Notes under the pieces: generated by a model
The model's input: the letters and a program-made list of their open reading frames with translations, nothing else
What the model was told of the DNA's origin: nothing
Databases searched by the model: none
Made by a program: the position numbers and the translations under genes
Shown here: positions 1 through 8,682 of the stretch, in pieces
How the letters are laid out: each line of letters opens with the position of its first letter
How positions within the stretch are numbered: the stretch's first letter is position 1
Assembly (NCBI GenBank): GCA_021733645.1
Contig: JAHREJ010000020.1
Span: 1-64,000, forward strand
From: Bacillus subtilis subsp. subtilis
Lineage (GTDB): Bacteria > Pseudomonadota > Gammaproteobacteria > Xanthomonadales > Xanthomonadaceae
Direction: 5' to 3'
Length of the DNA: 64,000 nucleotides

Positions 1-82
1 CGGCAGGCCCCAGGGCAAAGTAAAGGAGGAGGCTGTCGCCGCAGGCGGCGGCCGGGGGACATTTGCCCAGGGGCCTGCCGGT
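1..82. repeat. Partial copy of a large palindromic intergenic repeat
   Basis: Bases 1-81 are identical to 50288-50368, where the complete element is visible. Here the left arm is cut by the window edge. The inner arms (near 1-19 and 62-80) pair with each other and enclose the same 42-base loop, which contains a purine run AAAGGAGGAGG and a small GC hairpin. After about base 82 the right arm diverges from the other copy and runs into short GTGAGGC repeats. It has no coding potential that I believe. Confidence 0.85.
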
Positions 83-194
83 CGCCACGGCGCTCGGCAC
101 TCGGCGTGAGGCGTGAGGCGTGCGGCATGCGGGCGGAAGACCGGCCTTTTTTGCAGGCACCGGTAGTCTGGACACGCGGAGGTGAGAAGCGCCT

Positions 195-228
195 AAAAAA
201 AGTCCCGGGCGCGATGTGCGCCCGGGAC
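195..228 (-). terminator. Rho-independent terminator on the minus strand, no obvious gene upstream
   Basis: A perfect 11-bp stem (202-212 with 218-228) and a 5-base loop are followed, on the minus strand, by seven T residues (complement of 195-201). Its strand means it ends transcripts coming from higher coordinates. The first stretch there (229-452) has no credible minus-strand gene and lies upstream of the plus-strand GNAT gene. An unannotated small RNA, or read-through antisense to the GNAT gene, would explain it. Confidence 0.75.
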
Positions 229-452
229 AACAGGGGTGATACAAGCTGGATCCGACGGGCCCGAACGGGGCGTCCCAGGGGGCCGCGCGTGGCGCGGCCC
301 GGCCTGTCCAACACCCGGGTGCCGTGCTCAGCGGCGCTCCCGGATAGTGATGTGATGCATGGGGACGCAGGTTCCGCCATTGGCCCGGCGGTTTCGGTGC
401 GTTCGGCCAGGATGGCGTACGCTGCCGGCCCCGCCATTGCACCCGCCTGACC
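229..452. other. Gene-free stretch upstream of the GNAT gene
   Basis: No convincing reading frame on either strand. It holds a GC-rich hairpin near 280-300 (GGCCGCGCGTGGCGCGGCC) and must contain the promoter of the plus-strand GNAT gene. It may also contain a minus-strand small RNA ending at the terminator at 195-228. I could not recognise SRP RNA, 6S RNA, tmRNA or RNase P sequence motifs in it. Confidence 0.4.
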
Positions 453-965
453 ATGTCCCTGCAGATCCGTCGCGCCCGCCCGGCCGATGCCCCGGCCCTG
501 TCGAACATCGCCATCGCCACCTACACCGAGACCTTCGGCGATTCGTATCCGCCGCAGGATCTGCACGCCTTCCTTCAGGACCATTACAGCCAGGCACCGC
601 AGCTGCGCGAACTGCAGGACCCCCGCAGCGCGGTATGGCTGCTGGAGGATGACGGGCGCGCAGTCGGCTACCTGGCCGCCGGCGCGAACACCCTGCCGCA
701 CGCCGAAGCCGCCAGCGGCGATGTCGAACTCAAGCGCCTGTATGTACTGGCCAGCCACCAGGGCGGTGGCCACGGCGCTCGACTGATGGATACGTTCATG
801 GCATGGCTGGATCAACCGGCACGCCGCACCCTGTGGGTAGGCGTGTGGTCGGAGAACCTCGGCGCGCAGCGCTTCTACGCGCGCTACGGTTGCGTGCAGG
901 TTGGCACCTACGACTTCGTGGTGGGTGACAGCCGCGACCTGGAGTTCATCCTGCGCCGGCCCTGA
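453..965 (+). CDS. GNAT family N-acetyltransferase
   Basis: A 170-residue protein covering one GNAT domain (usual length 150-180), expected to move an acetyl group from acetyl-CoA to an amine; the substrate cannot be read from sequence. The acetyl-CoA loop is visible as HQGGGHGARL after the strand ELKRLYV. The C-terminal half has the signature WSENLGAQRFYARYG. It is a clear paralogue of the protein at 27393-27917: both share AVWLLE/DYAVWLLE, ELKRLY, LGVWSEN or VGVWSEN, and end in DLEFIL-RP. No strong ribosome binding site is seen before the ATG. It converges on the zinc ribbon gene, whose stop is 22 bp away. Confidence 0.9.
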   Translation: MSLQIRRARPADAPALSNIAIATYTETFGDSYPPQDLHAFLQDHYSQAPQLRELQDPRSAVWLLEDDGRAVGYLAAGANTLPHAEAASGDVELKRLYVLASHQGGGHGARLMDTFMAWLDQPARRTLWVGVWSENLGAQRFYARYGCVQVGTYDFVVGDSRDLEFILRRP

Positions 966-987
966 TCCACCAGGGCCGGCACGACGC

Positions 988-1281
988 TCAGAAGTCGAAC
1001 AGGTCCGACAGGAAGCCTTCTTTCTTCTTCTTGCGGTAGCCGTGCTGGTCGCCGTACGGCTGCTGGCCCAGGTGACGGGTGTCGCGGTGCTGCACCGCCT
1101 GGGGCGGCGGCGGCGGCGTGGCCGCGCGCACCGGCGCGGCCGCATCGGTGGAGCGCTCGATGATCTTGTCCAGTTCGCCGCGGTCCAGCCACACCCCGCG
1201 GCACTGCGGGCAGTAGTCGATCTCGATGCCCTGGCGCTCGGACATCACCAGCGCCTGGGTCTTGCATACGGGGCATTGCAT
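988..1281 (-). CDS. zf-TFIIB zinc ribbon protein
   Basis: A 97-residue protein. The first 45 residues form a zf-TFIIB zinc ribbon with two CPxC knuckles (CPVC at residues 3-6 and CPQC near 24-27), followed by GVWLDRGELDKI, which is typical of the family. A proline/alanine-rich linker and a basic KKKK stretch precede the C-terminal FLSDLFDF. Proteins with this layout are common and small in proteobacteria; their biochemical role is unknown. It is transcribed alone and converges with the GNAT gene. Confidence 0.85.
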   Translation of the reverse strand: MQCPVCKTQALVMSERQGIEIDYCPQCRGVWLDRGELDKIIERSTDAAAPVRAATPPPPPQAVQHRDTRHLGQQPYGDQHGYRKKKKEGFLSDLFDF

Positions 1282-1434
1282 GTCGCAGCTCCACGGGTCA
1301 AACCCCGACTCTACCCTGCCGCGCCTGAGCGCCGCGCAACGTAGGCGTGGCGCCGGTCACCCTGACCAATGCCCCATGCCGGCACCCGCCCCGGCCGCCC
1401 ACAATGCCGGCATCGCACGCCAAGGATCCCGGCC

Positions 1435-2214
1435 ATGCCCATCGCCCCACGCTGCTCGCCCTGGCCAACCGCCGGCCTGATCGTTCTCACCCTGCTGGTC
1501 TCGATCAATCTGCGCGATATCGCCGCGTTGGCCGGATGGACGGTGCCGGGGCTGCCGATGCCGTTCGGCGGGGCGATCCTCGATAACGGGCTGGGTGTCC
1601 TGCTCGTCCTGTGCGTGGCAGCCTGGCTGCTGCGCCCCGGGCAATCGCTGGTGCGCGAACTGGGGCTGGCCGGCAACGGCTGGCAAGGTCCGGCCATCGT
1701 GCTGCTGGCCACCCTGCCCTGCTGGGCCGGGCTGTGGTGGCTGGGCGGAGTGAGTCCCGAGTGGAGCGTGCGCTCGCTGCTGATGCTGGCGGTACTGTTT
1801 CCGCTTGCCGAAGAGGTCATCTTCCGCGGGTTGGGCTTCATCTTCGTGCGCCGCCAGCTGCGCTGGCGCTGGTGGCCGGCCGCCCTGTTGCAGGCGCTGG
1901 TGTTCGGCGCCATCCACTGGTGGTCGTTTGGCGGCGGTGGCGGGGTGGCCCTGCAGGTGCTGGCGATGACCAGCGTGGGCGGCGTGGTGTTCGCCGCGTT
2001 GTGCAGTCTGGATCGAAACACCGTGTGGAGCGCGGTGGTGCTGCACGTATCACTGAACATGGCCTGGAACGTCATGCAGGTGAGCGAGCGTACGGCCATC
2101 GGCTGGCAGGGCAACACGCTGCGCCTGTCAGCCGCGCTGCTGGCGGTGCTGGGCCTGTTGTGGCTGCAACGCCGCCGTAATGCCAGCCTGCGCGCTGCCT
2201 CACGGCAACCGTGA
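1435..2214 (+). CDS. CPBP family intramembrane glutamic endopeptidase
   Basis: A 259-residue multi-pass membrane protein of the CPBP/Abi (Rce1-like) family. Motif 1 is EEVIFR (residues 126-131). The second conserved His lies in AIHWW near 161 and the third in HVSLN near 204, so the active-site residues look intact. Several hydrophobic segments precede and follow the domain. The start is set by AAGGA, about 10 bases before the ATG; an upstream in-frame ATG at 1369 would add a non-hydrophobic arginine/proline tail. The substrate is unknown; bacterial members have been linked to peptide maturation and self-immunity, but no peptide gene is nearby. Confidence 0.88.
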   Translation: MPIAPRCSPWPTAGLIVLTLLVSINLRDIAALAGWTVPGLPMPFGGAILDNGLGVLLVLCVAAWLLRPGQSLVRELGLAGNGWQGPAIVLLATLPCWAGLWWLGGVSPEWSVRSLLMLAVLFPLAEEVIFRGLGFIFVRRQLRWRWWPAALLQALVFGAIHWWSFGGGGGVALQVLAMTSVGGVVFAALCSLDRNTVWSAVVLHVSLNMAWNVMQVSERTAIGWQGNTLRLSAALLAVLGLLWLQRRRNASLRAASRQP

Positions 2215-2289
2215 CGGCGTGCACGACCTCCTCACTCCCGGGCCGTCCATACTTGCGCGCCATTCCGCCAGCCAAGGGAACCTTGCGTC

Positions 2290-2691
2290 ATGCTGCTGTC
2301 CAAGCGCCACGTCACACCTCGCGTGCTGTTGATCGAAGACACCGAAGAAACCCGCGAACTCAGCCGCATGGTGCTGGAAAGCCAGGCCTGCGACGTCGCC
2401 GCCGTCAGCTCGGCAGAGGCCGCGATGGGCCTGTTGCAGGCCGGTGAGCGCTTCGACCTGGTGTTCACCGATGTATGCCTGGGTGGGGTCAGTGGCATTG
2501 AAGCGGCGCATCGGATCAAGCAGTACCAGCCCAGCCTGCCGGTACTGGTGACCTCCGGGCTGGACCCGGCCGCAGTAACCGCCCAGCTGGGCCACGGCAT
2601 CCACTTCCTGCCCAAGCCGTATTCGATGAGCGAACTGCTCGATGCGGTGCGTGCGTGCCTCCAGCAGCAGGACGTCGGCCAGGCCGCCTGA
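2290..2691 (+). CDS. Stand-alone CheY-like response regulator receiver
   Basis: A 133-residue single receiver domain with no output domain. The acidic pair E16/D17, the phospho-acceptor D61 (FTDVCLGG), the switch S89 (VTSG) and K109 (LPKPY) are all present, so phosphorylation is expected. No kinase gene is adjacent, which makes it an orphan. It probably acts by protein contact rather than on DNA. The gene follows the CPBP gene by 75 bp on the same strand. The partner kinase cannot be told from this window. Confidence 0.9.
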   Translation: MLLSKRHVTPRVLLIEDTEETRELSRMVLESQACDVAAVSSAEAAMGLLQAGERFDLVFTDVCLGGVSGIEAAHRIKQYQPSLPVLVTSGLDPAAVTAQLGHGIHFLPKPYSMSELLDAVRACLQQQDVGQAA

Positions 2692-2806
2692 ACGGCGCCC
2701 TTCATCCGGTTTTCATCGGCAACTGTCATCGTCCGGCTCGAACGGCCCGCTGCAGCGCCCGCCCGGGCCAGCGGTGCAACGCCTCCCTGCCACCGGAACC
2801 GCCGCC

Positions 2807-3472
2807 ATGCAGATCCGCCTGTTGCTGACCGCTCCCCTGCTGTTTGCCGCGTCGCTGGGCGAGGCACGCGCCGATGACCAGGTCACCTGCGAAAGCCGCA
2901 ACAACCGCTACCAGTCCTGCGCACTGCCGCGCGCCGGCTATGTCAGCCTGGAGCGCACGCTGTCCGGTGCCGAGTGCCGGCAAGGCCGAAGCTGGGATTA
3001 CGACCGCCGCCAGGTGTGGGTGGACGATGGCTGCCGCGCCACGTTTCGCGTGCACGATGGGAGCTCGCGCGACGACGATGACCATGACGGCAATCACGAT
3101 GCCAAGGTCGCCGCCGGCGTGCTGATCGGTGCGGCCATTCTCGGCGCGCTGGTACACAACGCCAACAAACCCGACGACCGCTACGACGACGACAACTACC
3201 AGGGACCGCGGCACAGCTCCTACGTGCCGGGCTGGATGGTGGGCGAGTTCGAAGGCTACAACCCCATCTACGGCGCGGACATCCGCATGCGCATCGACAG
3301 TGACGGGCGCATGTCAGCCCAGGCACGCGGCCAGGCCCTGAGCGGCTGGGTCAATGGCGGCCAGCTCAACGTGGGCGGCAACGTGTTCGACATCGACCAG
3401 AGCCGCGATGGCTTTGTCACCACCGAGGTGGGCGACCGCCAGAACGAAGTGCGCTACCGCCGGGTGCGGTAG
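2807..3472 (+). CDS. DUF3011 secreted/membrane protein
   Basis: A 221-residue protein with an N-terminal signal peptide (hydrophobic LLLTAPLLFAASLG, cleavage near ARA-DD). One DUF3011 module follows (about residues 25-80) with Cys at CES, SCAL, ECRQG and GCRATF; the alternation RxW...VWVDDGCRA is the family mark. Then come an Asp/His-rich stretch, a glycine-rich hydrophobic helix (VAAGVLIGAAILGALV) and a C-terminal segment with no known name. The start is the ATG directly before the signal peptide. A relative with three modules is encoded at 30264-31205. The function of DUF3011 is not established. Confidence 0.82.
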   Translation: MQIRLLLTAPLLFAASLGEARADDQVTCESRNNRYQSCALPRAGYVSLERTLSGAECRQGRSWDYDRRQVWVDDGCRATFRVHDGSSRDDDDHDGNHDAKVAAGVLIGAAILGALVHNANKPDDRYDDDNYQGPRHSSYVPGWMVGEFEGYNPIYGADIRMRIDSDGRMSAQARGQALSGWVNGGQLNVGGNVFDIDQSRDGFVTTEVGDRQNEVRYRRVR

Positions 3473-3482
3473 CGCAACGGCA

Positions 3483-4145
3483 TCATCCGGCGGCCTTGCA
3501 GCGCATCGTGGTGCCGTAGAAGTCCAGCGTTGCCTCGCCTTGGTGCTCCCAGAACTCCACGCCTTCGCGGGTGTAGCGGCTGCCGCTGGCGGCCTGCGCC
3601 GGGAACACGATGGCCTGGTCCTTGCCCAGGCTGACCACGGCCGCCTGCGGGTCCAGCTCGTTGTAGAACACCACGCTGACCGGCTTGGCCGCGTCGTCGC
3701 ACTGGTACTGCACCGGCCTGGGTGCCGGCACGCCGCCACTGCCGATGTTCAGTTCGACGATGCGGGTCTGGTAGGACTCCAGCAGGCACCGGTGCCGGTC
3801 CACCGCCTGCCAGCAGGCGTCGCGGCCCTTGATCCAGCCACGTTGCTCGGCGGCGATGTCCAGTTCATCCGGGCTGGTCTGCACGCGCTTGTACAGCGCG
3901 GCCAACTGGCGGTCGAGGGCGGCCAGGCGCGCGTCGCCGCAGACCAGTTTTTCCGACTCGGACTGCGCCTTGGCACAGTCGAACGAGGGTGCCTGCAGGC
4001 TGGCTTCGTTCGGCGCAGGTGGCGTGCCCGCCGTCGGAGCGGGGGCCGAGGTGGCCGGCGCAGGCGCGACGGTATCGGACGGGGCCGGCTTGGAACAGGC
4101 CGCGAGCGCAAGCGCCCCCGCACCCAGCAGGACGAAACGATTCAT
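3483..4145 (-). CDS. Lipoprotein with LprI-like and MliC-like lysozyme-inhibitor domains
   Basis: A 220-residue predicted lipoprotein: signal peptide with lipobox LAAC (Cys17), a Pro/Ala/Thr linker (18-52), an LprI-like domain (about 54-125, FDCAKAQSESEKLVCGD with four Cys) and a MliC-like domain (about 147-217, YQC...SGSRY...MRCKA, Cys149 and Cys216 probably paired). MliC proteins inhibit C-type lysozyme from the periplasmic side, and LprI has been reported to inhibit lysozyme. Two inhibitor-type domains on one lipid anchor suggest protection of peptidoglycan from host or rival lysozymes. This is inferred from domain family only. Confidence 0.8.
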   Translation of the reverse strand: MNRFVLLGAGALALAACSKPAPSDTVAPAPATSAPAPTAGTPPAPNEASLQAPSFDCAKAQSESEKLVCGDARLAALDRQLAALYKRVQTSPDELDIAAEQRGWIKGRDACWQAVDRHRCLLESYQTRIVELNIGSGGVPAPRPVQYQCDDAAKPVSVVFYNELDPQAAVVSLGKDQAIVFPAQAASGSRYTREGVEFWEHQGEATLDFYGTTMRCKAAG

Positions 4146-4223
4146 GGCACCTCCAACAGCAATCAGCAAAAGACACCGTAGTGTGCGCCCATCCGTGCCG
4201 TAGCGGTGTGCATGCCACACCGG

Positions 4224-5144
4224 CTACGGCGCGGCGACCGGCTTGAACAGCATGCCGAACGCCCGCAGCGCTGCCGGGTGATAGACCGTCTGGTGCGTTT
4301 CCTCCGGCAGGGACTGATGGATCAGGCCCAACGCAGGGACCTCGGCGCTGACCTGCTGGCTGAAGCGCCGTGCATCGGCGGACAACCCCGGTTCACTACT
4401 GCTGCCGATGAACACCTGCCTGCCGCTGACCGGATGGGCCTTGAGCAGGCGCACGCCGGTGTCGATCAGCTGCCCGTGGTTCCACCACAGGCTGGGATCC
4501 AAGGCGATGTAGGTGTCGAACAGATCCGGCTCGCGCACCAGGGTTTCCAGTACGAACAGCCCGGCCAGCGATTCGCCGATGATCGCCGTTTCGCCCGTGG
4601 TCGCGTAGCGCTGGCGCACCTGCGGCATCAACTCCTCGCGCAGGAAGCCACGAAACGCCGCCGAACCGCCTACCCGGGGCGCGATCATGCGGTCTTCCGG
4701 GTCGGTCGTGGGTCCCGTCATGTCGCGCCGGCGCTCGGTGTTTTCGATGCCCACCAGCAGGAATGGGCGCATGCTGCCATTGCCCACCAGCACCTGGATC
4801 AGCCCGGCCACGTGCAGGAAATCTTCGCCGATGCCGCCATCGGGCATGTACAGCACAGGCAGCGGCTGCGTGGCCGACACGTTCCAGGCGCTGGGCCGAT
4901 ACACGTTGATGCGGCGCGTTTCACCCAATACGGCCGAGGTGATGGTGAAGGTGTCACCGATTACCAACGGTGCGGCTGCCGCGCCAGGGTCGGCGGCAGT
5001 CGGCGCGCGCGCCTGCACCTGCGCGCAAAGCGTCAACGCGATGCACAGCGCCCCCGCCTGCCATCCCCTACGCGCTGCCCTCTGCGCCACATACCTGATC
5101 TGAACCTTCGCCACGCGCCATCTTCCCTGATTGAATGACCCCAT
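4224..5144 (-). CDS. Putative esterase, alpha/beta hydrolase (esterase D/IroE-like family)
   Basis: A 306-residue protein with an N-terminal signal-like segment (basic residues, then ALCIALTLCAQVQARA) and a PF00756-type hydrolase. The nucleophile elbow is GESLAG, and the oxyanion region LYMPDGG and conserved LDPSLWW match siderophore-esterase relatives (IroE, BesA). The His near the end (EETHQTVYHPA) fits the triad. Secretion to the periplasm together with this family suggests hydrolysis of an ester such as a ferric siderophore, but no siderophore genes are in the window. The start is the ATG upstream of the signal sequence; a longer frame exists but is not needed. Confidence 0.78.
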   Translation of the reverse strand: MGSFNQGRWRVAKVQIRYVAQRAARRGWQAGALCIALTLCAQVQARAPTAADPGAAAAPLVIGDTFTITSAVLGETRRINVYRPSAWNVSATQPLPVLYMPDGGIGEDFLHVAGLIQVLVGNGSMRPFLLVGIENTERRRDMTGPTTDPEDRMIAPRVGGSAAFRGFLREELMPQVRQRYATTGETAIIGESLAGLFVLETLVREPDLFDTYIALDPSLWWNHGQLIDTGVRLLKAHPVSGRQVFIGSSSEPGLSADARRFSQQVSAEVPALGLIHQSLPEETHQTVYHPAALRAFGMLFKPVAAP

Positions 5145-5319
5145 CGGCCGGTGGTGCAGTATTGAGCACGCCGTGCACCTTGCTGCGATGGATCTTGAAC
5201 ATGAACGGCACGCCGCTGCCAGCCGCGCCCTGACCCCACCCTCATGTGCAGGCGACCGCTGCGTAACGGCGGTACGCGCAGTCTCAATGCCACGACATAA
5301 CGTCGTAGTGGAGTATGCA

Positions 5320-5475
5320 ATGTCCGACATGCAGAACAACGAAAACAACGTCCAGAAGAATGCCGCTGCCCAGACCGATCAGCAGAAGGAGCAGGACCGC
5401 AAGGACGCGTTGGCCAAGCAGCAGAAGCAGGAACAGGGCAGCAAGGACACCAGCAAGAACCCGCAGCAGAAGTAA
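5320..5475 (+). CDS. Small polar Gln/Lys/Asn-rich protein
   Basis: A 51-residue protein made almost only of polar residues (Q, K, N, D, E, S), with no hydrophobic core and therefore probably disordered. GGAG lies about 7 bases before the ATG, which supports translation. Just upstream, ACGAC and GTCGT (5292-5306) form a small inverted repeat. Disordered, hydrophilic small proteins are often stress-linked, but there is no direct evidence of function here. I do not recognise a family. Confidence 0.6.
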   Translation: MSDMQNNENNVQKNAAAQTDQQKEQDRKDALAKQQKQEQGSKDTSKNPQQK

Positions 5476-5636
5476 TCGCGGTGTGCACGATGGGGCTGCG
5501 CTTGCTGCGCAGCCTCACAGGTGTTGCTGGGTTGGTTGCGATAGTGGGGATCCAGGATCGGCTGCGATAAGCACGTACGCCAGTGATGCCGCTTTGGGCC
5601 TTTCGCTACCGTCAGGGTTTGGCTAGGCTCTGTCAC

Positions 5637-7118
5637 ATGGCTGCAGGACGACGCCCCACATTGATGGCCGCTGCCCTCTCGGCGCTGCTGGCTACGACAA
5701 ACACTTCAGCTGCTGCAGGCGTCGATCGGGACGCTTGGCGGGCGGATTTTTCTGCGTTGAAGCAGATCCTTGTGGACGATTACGCGCACCTTGCCTGGAT
5801 GGCCTCCGCGCAGAGCGGCGTAAATCTACCCGTCCTGCAGCGCAACGCCGCGCGTGCGCTGGATGAAGCCACCACCGATGCCGAAGCAGAGCAGGTGCTG
5901 CGCACGTTTGTCGCCGGCATTGGCGACGGCCATCTGAAACTGCTGGAACGACAGACCCTGCCCGCGGCATCGGCGTCCCCGCCGCCGCCCGTGGACCCGC
6001 GCACGCTGGACGCGGCCAACGGATGTGCTGCGCTGGGCATTGCCGACGAAGGACAACACGACTTCAGCCTGCCGCTGCATACCCTGCCCGGCTATCACGC
6101 CGTGGCCGGTGGCGCCGATCCCCCGTTGCGCAATGGCGTGGCCACACTGGCCAATGGTCACCGCATCGGCCTGCTGCGCCTGCATGAATTCGACGCGCTG
6201 CGCTACCCCGGTCTGTGTCATCGGTTGTGGCCGCAACTGCGCCACGCCGCGTCAGTGCACGAGATGCGTTCAACCTTGGGCGAAGCGTGGGTGGCCGAGA
6301 TTGCCGCGGCACTGCGGCGGTTCCAGCAGCAGGCAGTGGATGCGGTGTTGGTCGACGTGGGCAGCAACCCCGGCGGCGACGACAGCGGCGACACGCTCAC
6401 CCGGCTGTTCAGCGACCGCCCGGTGGCGTCGGCAACCCTGTGGGTGAGCCAGTCGCCAGCCGGCGCGGGCTACCTGCAGGAGCAATGGGATCGACTGGAC
6501 AATGCGCTGCGCCACCACCATCCCGACGCCCACGCACGACCGCTTCTGGAAGATCAGCGCAACCGCTTCGCCGCATCCCTGCGTGCCGCCGCGCGTCCAG
6601 ACTGCGATCTCGCCTGGGCCTGGCAATCCCAGCGCGCCTACCCGGCCCAAGCCTGCCGCAACCTGGTGCCCGCCGGCAGCTCGGGCGGGCCGCTGACCAG
6701 CCCGGTAGTGGACACCCTCGATGACTTCCTGGTTGCACACCGACTGGACTGGGCCCAGGACCTGCGTCGGCATTGGGGCGCCTGGCACGGGCCGGTCTAT
6801 GTGCTCACCGATGCCCGGACGGCGTCCTCGGCGGAGATGTTTGCCGCGCGTCTGCAGGACAACCGCATTGCACGTGTCGTGGGCGGCCGCAGCGGCGGCT
6901 ACGGCTGCGGCTTCATGACCGCACCGGGGCCTCGCGTGCTGCCCCATTCACAGCTCCGTGTGCGCGTGCCCAACTGCGTACGCCTGCGCGCCGATGGCAG
7001 TGACGAGGTAGCCGGCATCCAGCCGGACCTGCCCATCGCGGCGCGCGCGGGCGAGTCTGCACGCGCCCGCGCACAACGGCTTCTGGACACCGTCAGCGAG
7101 GATCTCGCCCGGCACTGA
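5637..7118 (+). CDS. S41 family peptidase-like secreted protein
   Basis: About 493 residues with a signal peptide (LMAAALSALLATTNTSAAAG). An N-terminal helical region contains GDGHLKL, typical of C-terminal processing peptidases, and a later domain has DVGSNPGGDDSGDT and ARTASSAEMFAA, which match the S41 fold and its serine region. I see no PDZ domain. The partner Lys of tail-specific proteases is not obvious, so activity is uncertain. The start at 5637 puts the signal peptide at the N terminus; starts at 5583 (GTG) and 5586 are also open. It converges with the epimerase gene, 6 bp apart. Confidence 0.72.
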   Translation: MAAGRRPTLMAAALSALLATTNTSAAAGVDRDAWRADFSALKQILVDDYAHLAWMASAQSGVNLPVLQRNAARALDEATTDAEAEQVLRTFVAGIGDGHLKLLERQTLPAASASPPPPVDPRTLDAANGCAALGIADEGQHDFSLPLHTLPGYHAVAGGADPPLRNGVATLANGHRIGLLRLHEFDALRYPGLCHRLWPQLRHAASVHEMRSTLGEAWVAEIAAALRRFQQQAVDAVLVDVGSNPGGDDSGDTLTRLFSDRPVASATLWVSQSPAGAGYLQEQWDRLDNALRHHHPDAHARPLLEDQRNRFAASLRAAARPDCDLAWAWQSQRAYPAQACRNLVPAGSSGGPLTSPVVDTLDDFLVAHRLDWAQDLRRHWGAWHGPVYVLTDARTASSAEMFAARLQDNRIARVVGGRSGGYGCGFMTAPGPRVLPHSQLRVRVPNCVRLRADGSDEVAGIQPDLPIAARAGESARARAQRLLDTVSEDLARH

Positions 7119-7124
7119 ACCGGC

Positions 7125-8015
7125 TCATTCCAGCACGCAGTCCGTCTGCCGGATCACCTGCGGCAGCACTTCGATCGAGCGTTCGCCCAACTGCGCCAGC
7201 ACCGCTTCCGGGCCGTACTGGCTGCGCCATCCGAGCCCCTCGCTCGCAGCGCTGGCATCGTGGATGCGATCAATCGCCGGCAGCGTCCAGCCGCGCCGAT
7301 CGTACTCGGCCAGCCATTGCGGGCAGCGTCGGGCCAGCACGGCGCGTGGGTCGCTGACCAGCCGCTCGCAATCCTCCGGCCCGAACGGGGTCGCACCACT
7401 GGCAATGTAGCGCTGGAACATCGGTCCGGTGTTGCGCAGCGCTGCGGCATGCGCATCGGCCACGTCACGCACGTCGATGCCGCGGTGCAGGCGGTACAAC
7501 AGCATGCGCTCGGGCACCTCGGGGAAACAGCGCGACATGCGGATCACCCGCACCTGGAAGCCGGGGCTGGCCGCCTCCTCCAGCCACTGCTCGGCGGCCA
7601 GCTTGGAGCGGTGGTACACCGTGCGCGGCTGCGGCGGGGTGCGTTCATTGATCCACGTACATTGGCCCGGGACGATGGCATGGCCATACAACGCGGTGGT
7701 ACTGGTGAACACCAAGCGCGACACCCCAGCCTCGCGCGCCAGCATCGCCAGCGTGCGGGTGCCCTCCACGTTGACCCGCTGGAACTCCGCATCCGGCACC
7801 AGGCCCACGTGCGGTGCATGCAGGGCGGCGGCATGGATCACCGCATCCACACCGGACAACGCGTTGCGCAGCGCGCGGGTGTCGCCGATGTCGGCCACGT
7901 GCCGGGTGGTGTTGAACGGGTTGCGGTCGATGCCCACCACCTCGTGCCGTGCGGACAGCGCGCCGAAGATCGCACGCCCCACCCGGCCTGAACTTCCTGT
8001 CAGGAGAATCTTCAC
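7125..8015 (-). CDS. NAD-dependent epimerase/dehydratase family protein
   Basis: A 296-residue extended SDR. The N-terminal Rossmann motif is TGSSGRVG. A middle segment VFTSTTALYG gives the Ser/Thr, and YHRSK gives the YxxxK catalytic pair. The C-terminal half is shorter than in UDP-glucose 4-epimerases, so the substrate cannot be named. Translation must begin at GTG (VKILLTG), since no ATG is found near the domain start. The gene stands alone on the minus strand, with no sugar biosynthesis genes next to it. Confidence 0.82.
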   Translation of the reverse strand: MKILLTGSSGRVGRAIFGALSARHEVVGIDRNPFNTTRHVADIGDTRALRNALSGVDAVIHAAALHAPHVGLVPDAEFQRVNVEGTRTLAMLAREAGVSRLVFTSTTALYGHAIVPGQCTWINERTPPQPRTVYHRSKLAAEQWLEEAASPGFQVRVIRMSRCFPEVPERMLLYRLHRGIDVRDVADAHAAALRNTGPMFQRYIASGATPFGPEDCERLVSDPRAVLARRCPQWLAEYDRRGWTLPAIDRIHDASAASEGLGWRSQYGPEAVLAQLGERSIEVLPQVIRQTDCVLE

Positions 8016-8127
8016 TGTGTGGCACTTGGTCAGCGCCCGGGAGCTACCGGGATGCTTCGATTGTAGCCAGAGTCGGGGGCTGGGCGTCCAGCGCCACAGC
8101 CCGCCGGGAATCGCAATCGTGGCGACC

Positions 8128-8655
8128 TCAGCGCCCGCCCTGGCCCATCGGCTGTGCAGGGAGGGCCCCGCAGGCGTCCCAGCGCAGCGTGCCGTCCTTT
8201 CCCTGCAGGACAGCGTTGACCGTTGGCGAACCACCTGCATCGACCACGCAGAAGTAGCCGTTGAACGAGCGCGATTGCGGTGCCCCGCGCTGGGCCGGTG
8301 CACCGCCCCACATCTCCACCTGGTAACGCTTGCCAGGCTGCAGGCGCGGCGCTGGCGACGTACCCCCGTCACCGTATCGCAGGCAGTGATCCGGCGCGAG
8401 CGTGGGTTCTGCCTGGCCATCGCGCAGGAAATCACGCTCCCAGATCGCCGCACCGCCCGTACCGACCTCCATCACCGACACCCCGGCAATCTTCGCAGGC
8501 GCGTCGCCCGTGCGGATTGCGGGCACGCCAAAACAGGGTACGCCCTGCTGTTCCTGGACCAGCGCCTGCTGATACCGACCGGCGGGCGAGGCGCAGCGTG
8601 CCAGGCCCGGCACCAGCACACCGATCAACAGCAGGGAAACAGGCAAACGGCTCAT
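8128..8655 (-). CDS. Secreted protein of unknown function
   Basis: A 175-residue protein with an N-terminal signal peptide (VSLLLIGVLVPGLARCASPAG); the Cys is not in a good lipobox. The mature part has several Cys (PCFG, HCLRYG, GYFCVVD, WDACG) and reads GKRYQVEMWGG, suggesting a small beta-rich periplasmic domain. I do not recognise the family. It lies 27 bp downstream of a 69-codon frame on the same strand. Size and layout resemble immunity or inhibitor proteins, but no effector is evident. Confidence 0.6.
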   Translation of the reverse strand: MSRLPVSLLLIGVLVPGLARCASPAGRYQQALVQEQQGVPCFGVPAIRTGDAPAKIAGVSVMEVGTGGAAIWERDFLRDGQAEPTLAPDHCLRYGDGGTSPAPRLQPGKRYQVEMWGGAPAQRGAPQSRSFNGYFCVVDAGGSPTVNAVLQGKDGTLRWDACGALPAQPMGQGGR

Positions 8656-8682
8656 TGCGTCGTCCTGGGCAGGTTGCTCTTG

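Noticed and set aside
1311..2117. Long minus-strand frames over the CPBP gene
   Set aside because: They are shadows of the CPBP gene, which has membrane helices, catalytic motifs and a good ribosome binding site on the plus strand.
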